A model generated the notes under the pieces. The model searched no databases. It worked only from the letters and a program-made list of their open reading frames with translations, and was not told the origin of the DNA. Below, one piece after another: positions 7,367 to 13,732 of a stretch of 21,639 nt of DNA. The stretch comes from a virus: the IMG/VR virus record IMGVR_UViG_3300047409_000242, positions 1 through 21,639 of that record, one strand, 5' to 3'. The first letter of the stretch is position 1. The number at the start of each line of letters is the position of its first letter. The position numbers and the translations under genes were made by a program.

Positions 7367-7497
7367 GCGGTCAGCTTCCACCACCAGTTGCCCATGGCGC
7401 GCAGCGTGCCATTGAAGATGGCGAGATACGGAAATTCACCGCGTTCAAAGCGAATCTCCCAATGTCCGCGCCACCAGCGAATGTGCGGTTTCGTCAT
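7363..7497 (-). CDS. Tiny tryptophan-rich hypothetical protein (44 aa)
   Basis: This small frame runs from the ATG at 7497, overlapping the large-terminase TGA, to a TGA at 7363-7365 that overlaps the next ATG. The peptide starts MTKPHIRWWRGHWEIRF and ends GNWWWKLTA, so 6 of 44 residues are Trp, together with many basic residues. ATGA overlaps at both ends, in the same operon and strand, are the main evidence. Similar short W-rich proteins (a pattern like I-R-W-W-x-G-x-W) occur in other phages near terminase genes, as far as I recall, but without known function. Confidence 0.55.
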   Translation of the reverse strand: MTKPHIRWWRGHWEIRFERGEFPYLAIFNGTLRAMGNWWWKLTA

Positions 7498-9098
7498 ATG
7501 CGCCGGTACGCGGGTGCCCGCGACTGCTGCCACAGGTCATTCAGGCGCACGTTGCCGCCAAAGGGTTTCGCCGGGTCATAGGGGACCGCGGCGAACGCCG
7601 GATCCGAGCCGTCGTCACGCGGGACGGTGCGGGCGCGGAGTTTCGGCCACGCTCTCCCCACGTGCGCGAGCGCATCGGCCTGGTCGTCGTGTGCACCAAA
7701 GGGGAAACTCAGCATCTCGGCGAGGAACGCCTCGAGCCACAGAGCCTCGTCGGGGAGGTACACCCCGCGCTCCTGCGCGAGCCCCTGCAGGCTTCCCGCC
7801 TTCGCCGCCTTGCTCGCCTGCCGGGTGAGGCAGATGTGCCACAGCGGAAGGTTGGCGCGCTTGAGCCTCTGCCGCGCCCACGGCAGGACCGACTGCATGA
7901 TGTTGTCGTTCTCGTAGATCCACGCACTCGGCCGGTACTTCGAGCAGAGCGCAATCAGGGCGTTGAGCGAATCGTCGATCGCCACGCGCTGGCGCCACAG
8001 CGTCCGCACAAAAAGGTCGGAGGAGGGTGCGATGGAGACGACCACGAAGACCGAGTAGTCGCCCCCGCTCGGGGTGAGCGCCAGGTCGGAGCAGATGACG
8101 GTGTTGAGCTCCCGCTCAGGGGCGAGATCCTGCGGCCGGTAGTAGCGAAACCACGCGTCGCGGAAGAAGTCGCCCGTGGCCGCGGTGGGACGCCCCTGGT
8201 AGAGCGCCTGGAACTGACTCACGCCGAGCGTGACCTTGAGCGCGCGCACCGCGGGCTCGTCGAAGCGCGCCGGCCATAGGGCGCGGCCTTCCTCGTCCAG
8301 GGCCGGGTAGTTGCGATGCGTCCAGCGCTCCCCGCTCGCATCATCGCTTGATGCGATCAGCCTGCCGAGGATGTCGTTATAGCGCCAGCGGGTGCCGATG
8401 CCGACGATGAACCCGTTCGGCGGCAATCTGGTTCGCGCACTCGTCGCGTACCAGTTCCACAGCGTCGAGCGCATGAGCTCGGAATCGGCCTCCTCCTGGC
8501 CCTTCACCAGATCGTCGAGGATGAGATGCGCGCCGAGTCCGGTGAGCAAACCCCCGGCTCCGGTGCCACGGATGAACCCGTCCTGCGGGGTGCGCAGAAG
8601 GTCGGAGGCCTGCCCGTCATCGGCGAGCGTGGTGCCGGGAAAGATCTCGGCATAGGCCGGCGCCAGCATGACCCCGCGGCAAGCCCTGACATGCTCGCGC
8701 GAGAGCTCCAGCGAATAGGAGGCAACGATCAGCTTCTCGGTCGGCCGCGCCCCGACGAGAAACGCCGGAAAGAGAATCGCGCACAGCCTCGACTTGCCAT
8801 GCCTTGGCGGCGCGGAAATGAGGAGCCTCCTCTCCGTCCCATCAAACACCGCCTGCAGGTCGGCAATCACACTCTCGTGAAAGGCGTCGAACTGATACGC
8901 CTCGAGATCGTCCGCCGTCACGTAGGCAATGAACCAGCGCAGGCGCACCTGGGCAATCCGCCGCGCCAGACGCAGCGCAAAACTCTGATCCCCATTCGCC
9001 ATGTCGGGACCCAACTTCCTCGCCGGCAAGGCCACCGCGAAGATCTCCGCGCAACGCGCATCAGAGAACTCCGCTACGCTCTGCGGCGCATCAGGCAT
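7494..9098 (-). CDS. terL: Terminase large subunit (packaging ATPase and nuclease)
   Basis: The motor that translocates DNA into the prohead and cuts concatemers. From the ATG at 9098 the product is 534 aa. ATPase domain: Walker A SAPPRHGKS at 95-103, Walker B LILDD at 192-196, and the coupling motif region GIGTRWR near 233-239. The nuclease domain (RNase H-like) has ICSDLAL with Asp338, YEND with Glu396 and HDDQADA at 470-476, the expected acidic triad. The frame is open to a TTG at 9131, but the ATG at 9098 gives only an 8-nt overlap with the small-subunit gene, whereas the TTG would overlap 41 nt, so ATG is chosen. It is followed, with ATGA overlap, by the 44-aa gene. Confidence 0.95.
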   Translation of the reverse strand: MPDAPQSVAEFSDARCAEIFAVALPARKLGPDMANGDQSFALRLARRIAQVRLRWFIAYVTADDLEAYQFDAFHESVIADLQAVFDGTERRLLISAPPRHGKSRLCAILFPAFLVGARPTEKLIVASYSLELSREHVRACRGVMLAPAYAEIFPGTTLADDGQASDLLRTPQDGFIRGTGAGGLLTGLGAHLILDDLVKGQEEADSELMRSTLWNWYATSARTRLPPNGFIVGIGTRWRYNDILGRLIASSDDASGERWTHRNYPALDEEGRALWPARFDEPAVRALKVTLGVSQFQALYQGRPTAATGDFFRDAWFRYYRPQDLAPERELNTVICSDLALTPSGGDYSVFVVVSIAPSSDLFVRTLWRQRVAIDDSLNALIALCSKYRPSAWIYENDNIMQSVLPWARQRLKRANLPLWHICLTRQASKAAKAGSLQGLAQERGVYLPDEALWLEAFLAEMLSFPFGAHDDQADALAHVGRAWPKLRARTVPRDDGSDPAFAAVPYDPAKPFGGNVRLNDLWQQSRAPAYRRI

Positions 9099-9609
9099 CG
9101 GGCGGAGACATCGATTCGGGGTCGAGATCAATCACCGGCTGACCCATACCCCCGTTGCCGAAACGCTCCATCGCATGCTGGATCAACTCCGCGTCCGTCA
9201 TGCCAGCAAGCGTGTTGTTCGATACCAACCGCAGCGTCGCCTCCTTCGGCGCCGAGCCCCACCCCAGCTGCAGGAGATACCCCGCCGCCCTGCACCTCAC
9301 GTTCATCTCCTGCTTCGCGTCATTCACGCATGAACGCAACGTCTGCACCGCCTCCCACGTCGCCTCCCGCGAGAGCTCCCCCAACGTCACCTGCCGACCA
9401 TCAGGGGTCGCCACCAGCAGCGCCCGCCGACCCTGGTGCTGCCGCGGATCATCCTTCACGAACGGCTTGACCGGATTCCCATTCCCCGGCCCCTTGGCCG
9501 GACCACCGCAGCTCACTCCTTTGCCCGCACCCTTGGCGGGGCCGCTACCACTACCCTTCGCCGGACCTCCCCACCCCGCCCCCTTCGCCAGACCGTGGTT
9601 GTGGCTCAT
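9091..9609 (-). CDS. Putative terminase small subunit with GPAKG repeats
   Basis: This 172-aa protein is called small terminase by position: directly upstream of the large terminase, overlapping it by 8 nt. The first ~48 residues are four imperfect Gly-Pro-Ala-Lys-Gly units (GGPAKGSGSGPAKGAGKG), a basic flexible tail that could touch DNA or the motor. From about 60 onward it looks like a compact helical domain (VTLGELSREATWEAVQTLRS and EMNVRCRAAGYLLQLGWG), as in small proteins that bind pac/cos DNA. The ATG overlaps the methyltransferase stop (ATGA). No classic HTH consensus is obvious, so the function is inferred from context; recognition of the packaging start is the likely job. Confidence 0.7.
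   Translation of the reverse strand: MSHNHGLAKGAGWGGPAKGSGSGPAKGAGKGVSCGGPAKGPGNGNPVKPFVKDDPRQHQGRRALLVATPDGRQVTLGELSREATWEAVQTLRSCVNDAKQEMNVRCRAAGYLLQLGWGSAPKEATLRLVSNNTLAGMTDAELIQHAMERFGNGGMGQPVIDLDPESMSPPDA
9491..9594. repeat. Four imperfect 14-bp repeats encoding GPAKG units
   Basis: Copies of CCCTTSGCCGGACC-like sequence occur at 9491, 9530, 9554 and 9581 within the 5' end of the small-terminase gene. They encode the Gly-Pro-Ala-Lys-Gly repeats (read on the minus strand). Such in-frame repeats can expand or contract by slippage. Confidence 0.6.
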
Positions 9610-10730
9610 GCGATCACGCTCATCGCGGCGCGGACGAATTCCGCAGCCTGCGGCGCAACCAAAGAATTCCCATAGCCGCGCAAACGCATCACGCGCCCTT
9701 CCGCCGAGTTGTCCGCGTCGATTTCAGGTGACGGTGCGCCGCGATCGCCGCCTCGTCCCACGCCCTCGGCAAGCCGACCAGCCAGCGACTCAGGGCAGGA
9801 TTCAACTGGCCCCGGCCCGTGTATTCCGTCTGCGTACTCAAGCCCACGCTGCGCTTCCCGTCCGGTGTCCGTTGTCCGGCTACGTCGCTGCATTGCGGCG
9901 TCACCCACGGTGCGATTTGCAATGACGAGAGGACTGATCCCTCTCCCGGTAGGCCTCGCCTTCCCGTCGCGGCAGGCGATCCACTCGGCACCGGACCAGA
10001 AGCCGTTAGTTGCGCCGCCACTGGTAGATTCAGTCCTGCGTGCATTCCGCGCGCTACTTTCGATTCCGAATCCTCCAGCTGCTCCCGCGCTTGCGGCGTC
10101 GGCCACGGCGCTCGCTGCGCCGCTATATGCAGCGGCTGATGCAGGTTGATTCCTTCCTGCGCCTTCGTTTCCGCTCGCGCTGACCACTTCTCGATGCTCT
10201 CTCCCGCGCTCCCACCCGGCACCGCATTGGGACTCGGCCACCCAATACAGCCGCTGCCGGATGTGCGGACTGCCGTAGCCCGCAGCGCAGGTATCGACCG
10301 CCCCGACGGCGTAACCCTCGCCTTCCAGGTCAGCACAAACATGGTCGAGCCAAGCAAGCGCGTCCTTGCTTGCAACCTGCTCGCCAAAGACAGCGACAGG
10401 GCCGCACTCGCGGATGAGAGCGAACCACGCCGGCCATAAGTGGCGCTCATCTGCGAACTCATCACCCTTGCCGGCAGCACTGAACGGCTGGCAGGGACAA
10501 GAGCCCGTCCAAACAGGTCGGTCGTCAGGGAATCCTGCTTGTCGCAGGGCGTAACTCCACACCCCGATTCCCGCGAAGAAATGACACTGCGCGAATCCCC
10601 GAAGGTCGTCAGCTCTGACATCGACGATCGATCGCTCATCAACTTCGCCATCAGCAATGTGTCCCGCACGAATCAGGTTGCGCAGCCACTGCGCTGCAAA
10701 GGGATCGATCTCGTTGAAATACGCCACCAT
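9606..10730 (-). CDS. C5-cytosine DNA methyltransferase
   Basis: A 374-aa enzyme predicted to methylate cytosine at C5 using S-adenosylmethionine. Motif I is FAGIG (52-56), motif IV GSCPCQPFS with catalytic Cys80, motif VI GEQV (116-119, in place of the usual ENV), motif VIII HIRQRLYWVA (156-165) and motif X GYGNSLVAPQAAEF (352-365). The N-terminus YFNEIDPFAAQWLRNLI is typical of phage members of this family. The segment between about 166 and 330 is the target-recognition region and is low in complexity (Ala, Ser, Gly, Arg). It likely protects phage DNA from host restriction. It is the first gene of the minus-strand left arm. The ATG at 10730 has no clear ribosome binding site and is preceded by a run of eight A. 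A second long frame lies inside it (see 9689-10669). Confidence 0.92.
   Translation of the reverse strand: MVAYFNEIDPFAAQWLRNLIRAGHIADGEVDERSIVDVRADDLRGFAQCHFFAGIGVWSYALRQAGFPDDRPVWTGSCPCQPFSAAGKGDEFADERHLWPAWFALIRECGPVAVFGEQVASKDALAWLDHVCADLEGEGYAVGAVDTCAAGYGSPHIRQRLYWVAESQCGAGWERGREHREVVSASGNEGAGRNQPASAAAYSGAASAVADAASAGAAGGFGIESSARNARRTESTSGGATNGFWSGAEWIACRDGKARPTGRGISPLVIANRTVGDAAMQRRSRTTDTGREAQRGLEYADGIHGPGPVESCPESLAGRLAEGVGRGGDRGAPSPEIDADNSAEGRVMRLRGYGNSLVAPQAAEFVRAAMSVIA
9689..10669 (-). CDS. Possible overlapping gene nested in the methyltransferase frame (uncertain)
   Basis: A 326-codon open frame lies entirely inside the methyltransferase gene on the same strand, shifted by one base. 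Its translation resembles a set of phage proteins I have seen annotated as hypothetical next to or within C5 methyltransferases: LTTDLFGRAL, GSTMFVLTWKARVTPSGR, RTSGSGCIGWPSP, APWPTPQA, and near the end GQLNPALSRWLVGLP. The repeated W-P-(T/S)-P motif arises where the other frame encodes V-A-(D/E). Such resemblance could come simply from methyltransferase conservation seen in another frame in GC-rich DNA, so expression is not shown. Internal ATGs at 10669, 10651 and 10621 all lack a good ribosome binding site. Treat as a candidate dual-coding region, not a firm gene. Confidence 0.3.
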   Translation of the reverse strand: MRDTLLMAKLMSDRSSMSELTTFGDSRSVISSRESGCGVTPCDKQDSLTTDLFGRALVPASRSVLPARVMSSQMSATYGRRGSLSSASAALSLSLASRLQARTRLLGSTMFVLTWKARVTPSGRSIPALRATAVRTSGSGCIGWPSPNAVPGGSAGESIEKWSARAETKAQEGINLHQPLHIAAQRAPWPTPQAREQLEDSESKVARGMHAGLNLPVAAQLTASGPVPSGSPAATGRRGLPGEGSVLSSLQIAPWVTPQCSDVAGQRTPDGKRSVGLSTQTEYTGRGQLNPALSRWLVGLPRAWDEAAIAAHRHLKSTRTTRRKGA

Positions 10731-10843
10731 TTTTTTTCATCGCAAATTTATTTTTCGCCGCTATTCGAGAGAGGGACACCGACAGCGATGCAGGGACCGG
10801 AGTCCCGTCGCCGCTCGAGCCGGGGGGCCGCGGCCGACGCCGG

Positions 10844-10866
10844 CGCCAGGACAGCTCCACCTGGCG
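10844..10866. other. Stem-loop in the intergenic region
   Basis: CGCCAGG (10844-10850) and CCTGGCG (10860-10866) are perfect complements separated by 9 bases. No T run follows on either strand, so it is not a standard intrinsic terminator; its role is unknown. Confidence 0.4.
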
Positions 10867-11194
10867 AGCTCCACGGCGCGCGCTCCACGAAGGTAGGACG
10901 TTGCATCCTCCCTCTGACTCTGTGCATTCGGCATTGAGACCAATGACATAGCGCGCATTCCGATCCGAGCATTGCGCCGAGTTACCCGCCACATACCCGC
11001 GCAGTGTGCACGCGCTCAAGCGCTGCTGCAATCGCCGTCGCCCAGGTTGACGCGAACGTAAACGGAAAGGTCGATCCGTCGCGCGCAGGCGCGCGCGCGT
11101 TGCGGCTGTTGCGAAGTCGACTCCCTCTCTTTCCGTCCTCCGTTTTTCCCGCCTTCGCTTGTTTGCTTTTGCCGAGCTTTTCCCTTATGCCGCA

Positions 11195-11223
11195 TTGCGC
11201 TTTGCACTCGCTGTGCATATAGC
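11195..11223 (+). promoter_or_regulatory. Weak candidate sigma70 promoter for the plus-strand small-gene chain
   Basis: TTGCGC (11195-11200) and TATAGC (11218-11223) are separated by 17 bp in the AT-richer part of the intergenic region, about 100 bp upstream of the first gene at 11327. The match to consensus is modest (3/6 and 4/6), and other nearby hexamers such as TATTAT near 11259 are also possible. Confidence 0.25.
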
Positions 11224-11326
11224 AACACGGTATTTCCCTTATATGAACTCTGTGCGTATTATGTGGTCATACGTTGTGAATGCAGTACCGGCGCCTCGCG
11301 GGAAAACAGTGGGCCTAGGAGTAGCG

Positions 11327-11641
11327 ATGCAAACGTATGTTGATGGAAGCGGGCAAGGGCCCTACACGATCAGTCTTACTGATCACCTGGTTGCCGAATG
11401 GAGCAGATGCGCGAAGGCGATGTATGCGCGTGGTGCGAATGCCGAAGGCCACGCGTTATCCGTTGGCGCGGCGAAGGTAGTGCTGCCGATCGGGCAATAC
11501 GATCGCGTGAGCGCTATCTACCGTGCGTGGTTGTGCTTCGATGAACCGAAGGTAGCGGCGCCGTTTGTCGATGTCGCGTGGATCGACGACAACAATGGGG
11601 CGAATCCGCAAAGGCTTTCTAACGCCATTCGCTGTTTCTGA
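11327..11641 (+). CDS. Hypothetical protein, first gene of the plus-strand chain
   Basis: A 104-aa soluble protein starting MQTYVDGSGQGPYTISLTDH at the ATG at 11327. This start is chosen because it has a strong ribosome binding site (TAGGAG, 6 nt upstream); the longer frame from 11159 crosses the untranslated leader. The sequence is mixed alpha/beta with no signal peptide, membrane helix or cysteine cluster. It contains a central WSRCAKAMYARGANAEGHAL region and ends near AWIDDNNGANPQRLSNAIRCF. I do not recognise a family. It is separated by about 90 bp from the next gene and is probably part of an early or lysogenic accessory operon. Confidence 0.7.
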   Translation: MQTYVDGSGQGPYTISLTDHLVAEWSRCAKAMYARGANAEGHALSVGAAKVVLPIGQYDRVSAIYRAWLCFDEPKVAAPFVDVAWIDDNNGANPQRLSNAIRCF

Positions 11642-11732
11642 CCGATCCGCCTAGCGCCTCGCGAGGGGCGTTATGGGATGGGCCAATTGGCCGCATTACC
11701 GTGCTCCGGGTATCAGGGGCTTAGGAGTGGAA

Positions 11733-12077
11733 ATGAAGTCGCAGGATCGAACGAAGCATTCGAAGGTGGAATTCGCCGCGCTGATGGCGTTGCCTGTGGT
11801 CAACCCTGAGCGGCAGTCGTTGCGCGATCGGGTTCCGTACTCGGCGAAGAAGCTCGAGACGTTGACGCGCTCGTGGCTGTCGGCATCGCCTGAGTTCACG
11901 GTAAAGCGCAAGGCGCAATGGTGGATGGACACGCCGTCGAAGCCGATCTATCCGGCCTGGACCGCGAAGAAAACGCAAGCGCCATGCCTACCGTTTGAAT
12001 CCGGCCGGAATGTGCTTCCGGGTATGGAAGCTTTCGCCGAGTGCTTAGTGGGCTATGTGCAGAAGGAGGCGGCATGA
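11733..12077 (+). CDS. Hypothetical basic protein
   Basis: A 114-aa protein starting MKSQDRTKHSKVEFAALMAL at 11733, preceded by TTAGGAG 6-7 nt upstream. The frame is open 20 codons further upstream, without a ribosome binding site. It has a Lys/Arg-rich middle with paired Trp (KRKAQWWMD) and a C-terminal short helix. Its leader (GGCTTAGGAGTGG) resembles that of the gene at 11327 (GGCCTAGGAGTAG), suggesting duplication or shared translational control. The stop overlaps the next start (ATGA). Function unknown. Confidence 0.7.
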   Translation: MKSQDRTKHSKVEFAALMALPVVNPERQSLRDRVPYSAKKLETLTRSWLSASPEFTVKRKAQWWMDTPSKPIYPAWTAKKTQAPCLPFESGRNVLPGMEAFAECLVGYVQKEAA

Positions 12078-12211
12078 GCCTCGACCGATCGGCGATAGCG
12101 CGGGCGCTCGCGAAGGCGATTGCCTACAAGCAATGCGGGAAGCAACACGATGCCGAGCAGTGGGCCGCGGAGCTCGTGCGCTTGCTTGAGTGTGCGGAGA
12201 TTCTGTCATGA
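12074..12211 (+). CDS. Small helical hypothetical protein (45 aa)
   Basis: The peptide MSLDRSAIARALAKAIAYKQ... is amphipathic and helical with two cysteines (KQCGKQHD and LLECAEILS). It starts at an ATG overlapping the previous stop, with AGAAGGAGG about 5 nt upstream, and its own TGA overlaps the next ATG. Strong ribosome binding site and overlaps at both ends support a real gene too short for most automatic calls. No function recognised. Confidence 0.62.
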   Translation: MSLDRSAIARALAKAIAYKQCGKQHDAEQWAAELVRLLECAEILS

Positions 12212-12444
12212 GAGCGAACGAGATCATCGCGGGCACGCTTGGCATGGACATCGGCGAGATGAACGAGTGCCGGTATCAGCCCACGCGCAACCAGATTCCG
12301 ATTTATACCGTGGGTGACGACTACTTCTGCTGTCCACAGGCCGGAAAGGCTCCGCCGAAAGGATGGAAGTGGAAGCCGCACGGCGATCAGTTTTGGGCGG
12401 CACGCGTGAACCGGATCGTCTACGTGGCACAGGAGCAGCCATGA
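12208..12444 (+). CDS. Hypothetical protein with aromatic/Cys-rich core
   Basis: A 78-aa protein starting MRANEIIAGTLGMDIGEMNE at 12208, overlapping the previous stop (ATGA), with GGAG about 9 nt upstream. The middle carries YTVGDDYFCCPQAGKAPPKG followed by WKWKPHGDQFWAARV, a compact beta-like region with paired cysteines. The frame opens six codons earlier, but the overlap favours 12208. Similar short proteins with a Tyr/Trp-rich C-terminus occur in phage accessory regions, as far as I recall; no function is assigned. Confidence 0.65.
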   Translation: MRANEIIAGTLGMDIGEMNECRYQPTRNQIPIYTVGDDYFCCPQAGKAPPKGWKWKPHGDQFWAARVNRIVYVAQEQP

Positions 12445-12536
12445 TCGACCGCAAATCCTTTGCGCTGACGATGGTCGCGGCGCTGTTCGTTTTCTACGTT
12501 GTCATCGTAACTATTCGATTTGGAGTGCAAGCATGA
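12441..12536 (+). CDS. Tiny single-pass membrane protein (31 aa)
   Basis: The peptide MIDRKSFALTMVAALFVFYV followed by a short hydrophobic stretch and a charged end has one clear membrane helix (about residues 7-25) after a basic N-terminus. Both ends overlap neighbours as ATGA and the start follows AGGAGCAGCC. Real expression is likely given the chain of coupled genes. It could be a small host-membrane effector or a regulator; nothing specific is visible. Confidence 0.58.
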   Translation: MIDRKSFALTMVAALFVFYVVIVTIRFGVQA

Positions 12537-12985
12537 GCAAGCGTGATTTGATCCTGGACGTGCTGTCGGCTTTTGCCGCGCAGCGTCCGGGTCTGGAATT
12601 CGGCAACTATGGGGATGTCAGTGCGTATCGCTCGGAGATGCGCGCGATTACGAAGGACTTGCATACCTTTCGGACGTTGCTTTCCGCTGTTCGCTGGCGC
12701 TCGAGCATTGGCGAGGAGGAGCTCCGGGCGGCATTCAGGGATGCGTTCTCCGGCCGGCTGACGCTGACCGATCGGCCGGACGGATCGGTAACGCTCGACT
12801 ACTGCACGGGGCAGTATTTCCCGACGGAGTACCGGAAGGCATGCTGTGCTGTGCTTGCTTCGGCGCTGTGGGCGTATACGCGCGACAACACGCTGCTGCC
12901 GGATACGGACGGCAAGGCTGATCGGCTGCGGGCCACATTCCGCAAGGAATTCGGCCGCGGCATTGCGTCGCGTTACTTCCAATGA
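12533..12985 (+). CDS. Conserved hypothetical phage protein
   Basis: A 150-aa soluble protein (MSKRDLILDVLSAFAAQRPG...), with ATGA overlaps at both ends and TTGGAG about 7 nt upstream. It has an N-terminal helical half and a C-terminal part ending RLRATFRKEFGRGIASRYFQ, a tail (F-R-x-x-F/L-G-R-G-I-x-x-R-Y/W-F) that I have seen at the end of other phage and plasmid hypothetical proteins. Two adjacent cysteines lie in YRKACCAVLASALW. No enzymatic motif is visible. Function unknown. Confidence 0.75.
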   Translation: MSKRDLILDVLSAFAAQRPGLEFGNYGDVSAYRSEMRAITKDLHTFRTLLSAVRWRSSIGEEELRAAFRDAFSGRLTLTDRPDGSVTLDYCTGQYFPTEYRKACCAVLASALWAYTRDNTLLPDTDGKADRLRATFRKEFGRGIASRYFQ

Positions 12986-13233
12986 GCACCGTGGTCGATG
13001 CCTTCAAGTACCAGCAAAGCCTGCGCGCGAAAGGCATACCCGACGAGCAGGCAACCGCCTTCTCGCAGGCTCTCGCTGATGCCGTGTCGGCGGATGCGCT
13101 TGCCACTAAAGACGATCTCCGAATAGCCATCGCCGAAGCCACGACGAAGCTGATCCTGTGGCTAGTGGGTACGCAATTCACGCTGCTTGCGTTAGCGACC
13201 GCGATCATCCTGAAATTCGCGGGGCACGCATGA
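12982..13233 (+). CDS. CCDC90/DUF1640-like coiled-coil membrane protein
   Basis: An 83-aa protein with an N-terminal soluble part (MSTVVDAFKYQQSLRAKGIP, EEQATAFSQAL-like segment), a predicted short coiled coil with the typical TKDDLRIAIAEA phrase, and one C-terminal membrane helix (LILWLVGTQFTLLALATAII). This is the layout of DUF1640 (CCDC90-like) proteins that are common in phages and bacteria. Their function is not established; they are membrane anchored with the coiled coil on the cytoplasmic side. The start overlaps the previous stop and the stop overlaps the next start. Confidence 0.82.
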   Translation: MSTVVDAFKYQQSLRAKGIPDEQATAFSQALADAVSADALATKDDLRIAIAEATTKLILWLVGTQFTLLALATAIILKFAGHA

Positions 13234-13331
13234 ACATTTTCATCGTTGCGGGAATCATTGCCTTTGCAACGGGCAACTTTGCGATCGCGGGATTCTGCGC
13301 TGTTGCCTGGTTTGTAACGGCGCTGATATGA
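13230..13331 (+). CDS. Tiny membrane protein (33 aa)
   Basis: The peptide MNIFIVAGIIAFATGNFAIA... is almost entirely hydrophobic, with only one Asn-containing turn, so it is one long membrane span or a short hairpin. ATGA overlaps both neighbours (13230 and 13328). No strong ribosome binding site is visible, so it may depend on translational coupling. Function unknown. Confidence 0.52.
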   Translation: MNIFIVAGIIAFATGNFAIAGFCAVAWFVTALI

Positions 13332-13732
13332 GCTCGCCGTATACGGAACTACCCGACGTCAACTGTCGGGTTTTCCACTCCGAGGAAATCGACAACGATG
13401 GGTTGCCGGCCGAGCCTGGGTGGTACTGGGAGTGGAACGAAAACGGGATCTGGCTCGGTCCGTTCGCGGCGAAGGATGCGGCGATCGCGGATGCTGTCCA
13501 CAAGAAAGGGAAACCCATGACGGCGCATCCGAACCGGAACAAGGAAAGCCCGGGGGCGAACCCCGAGCCGGAGGCGGTGCGGGCAGCTCGAGAAGCTGCA
13601 GGTCTGACGCAGACCGCGGCGGCGCATCTCGTCTATTGCACGCTCAGGGCGTGGCAACAGTGGGAATCCGGCGAGCGGCGGATGCACCCGGCGACCTTCG
13701 AGCTCTTCCAGATCAAGACGCGCAGGGACTAG
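13328..13732 (+). CDS. HTH-domain protein with N-terminal GWYW-type domain
   Basis: A 134-aa protein made of two parts. The N-terminal half (1-60) has GWYWEWNENGIWLGPFAAKDAAIADA, a small domain seen in other phage proteins. The C-terminal half (about 80-134) is an XRE/YdaS-like helix-turn-helix: AVRAAREAAGLTQTAAAHLV, then TLRAWQQWESGERRMHPATFELFQIK. An internal ATG at 13517 with GAAAGGGAAACCC upstream could start a 71-aa stand-alone HTH protein, which is how this domain often occurs. It is therefore either a fusion or two nested products. It probably regulates transcription in the right arm. The stop codon shares its CTAG with the stop of the convergent helicase gene. Confidence 0.75.
   Translation: MSSPYTELPDVNCRVFHSEEIDNDGLPAEPGWYWEWNENGIWLGPFAAKDAAIADAVHKKGKPMTAHPNRNKESPGANPEPEAVRAAREAAGLTQTAAAHLVYCTLRAWQQWESGERRMHPATFELFQIKTRRD

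Larger units (their letters stand above)
10741..11326. other. Gene-free stretch between the divergent left and right gene sets
   Basis: No convincing gene was found here on either strand; short open frames have atypical protein sequence and no ribosome binding site. The methyltransferase operon starts leftward from its left end and a plus-strand operon starts at its right end, so promoters for both should lie here. It contains a GC-rich half with a stem-loop (10844-10866), an alternating GC tract at 11081-11099, and an AT-richer right part (11140-11280) with weak promoter-like hexamers. Confidence 0.6.

Noticed and set aside
9099-9131. TTG start at 9131 for the large terminase
   Set aside because: It would overlap the small-terminase gene by 41 nt and is a rare start; ATG 9098 gives an 8-nt overlap.
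10730-10740. Programmed frameshift at the eight-A run before the methyltransferase ATG
   Set aside because: ATG 10740 followed by the A run could slip into the methyltransferase frame, but no ribosome binding site or downstream stimulator is evident and the methyltransferase has its own ATG.
10982-11218. Small minus-strand frames in the intergenic region (78-126 codons)
   Set aside because: Unusual Arg/Ser/Ala-rich or random-looking sequences, no ribosome binding site, no coupling to a neighbour.
11240-11280. A dif-like or XerCD site around GTGCGTATTATGT
   Set aside because: Only a partial resemblance to one half of dif; the second arm does not match.
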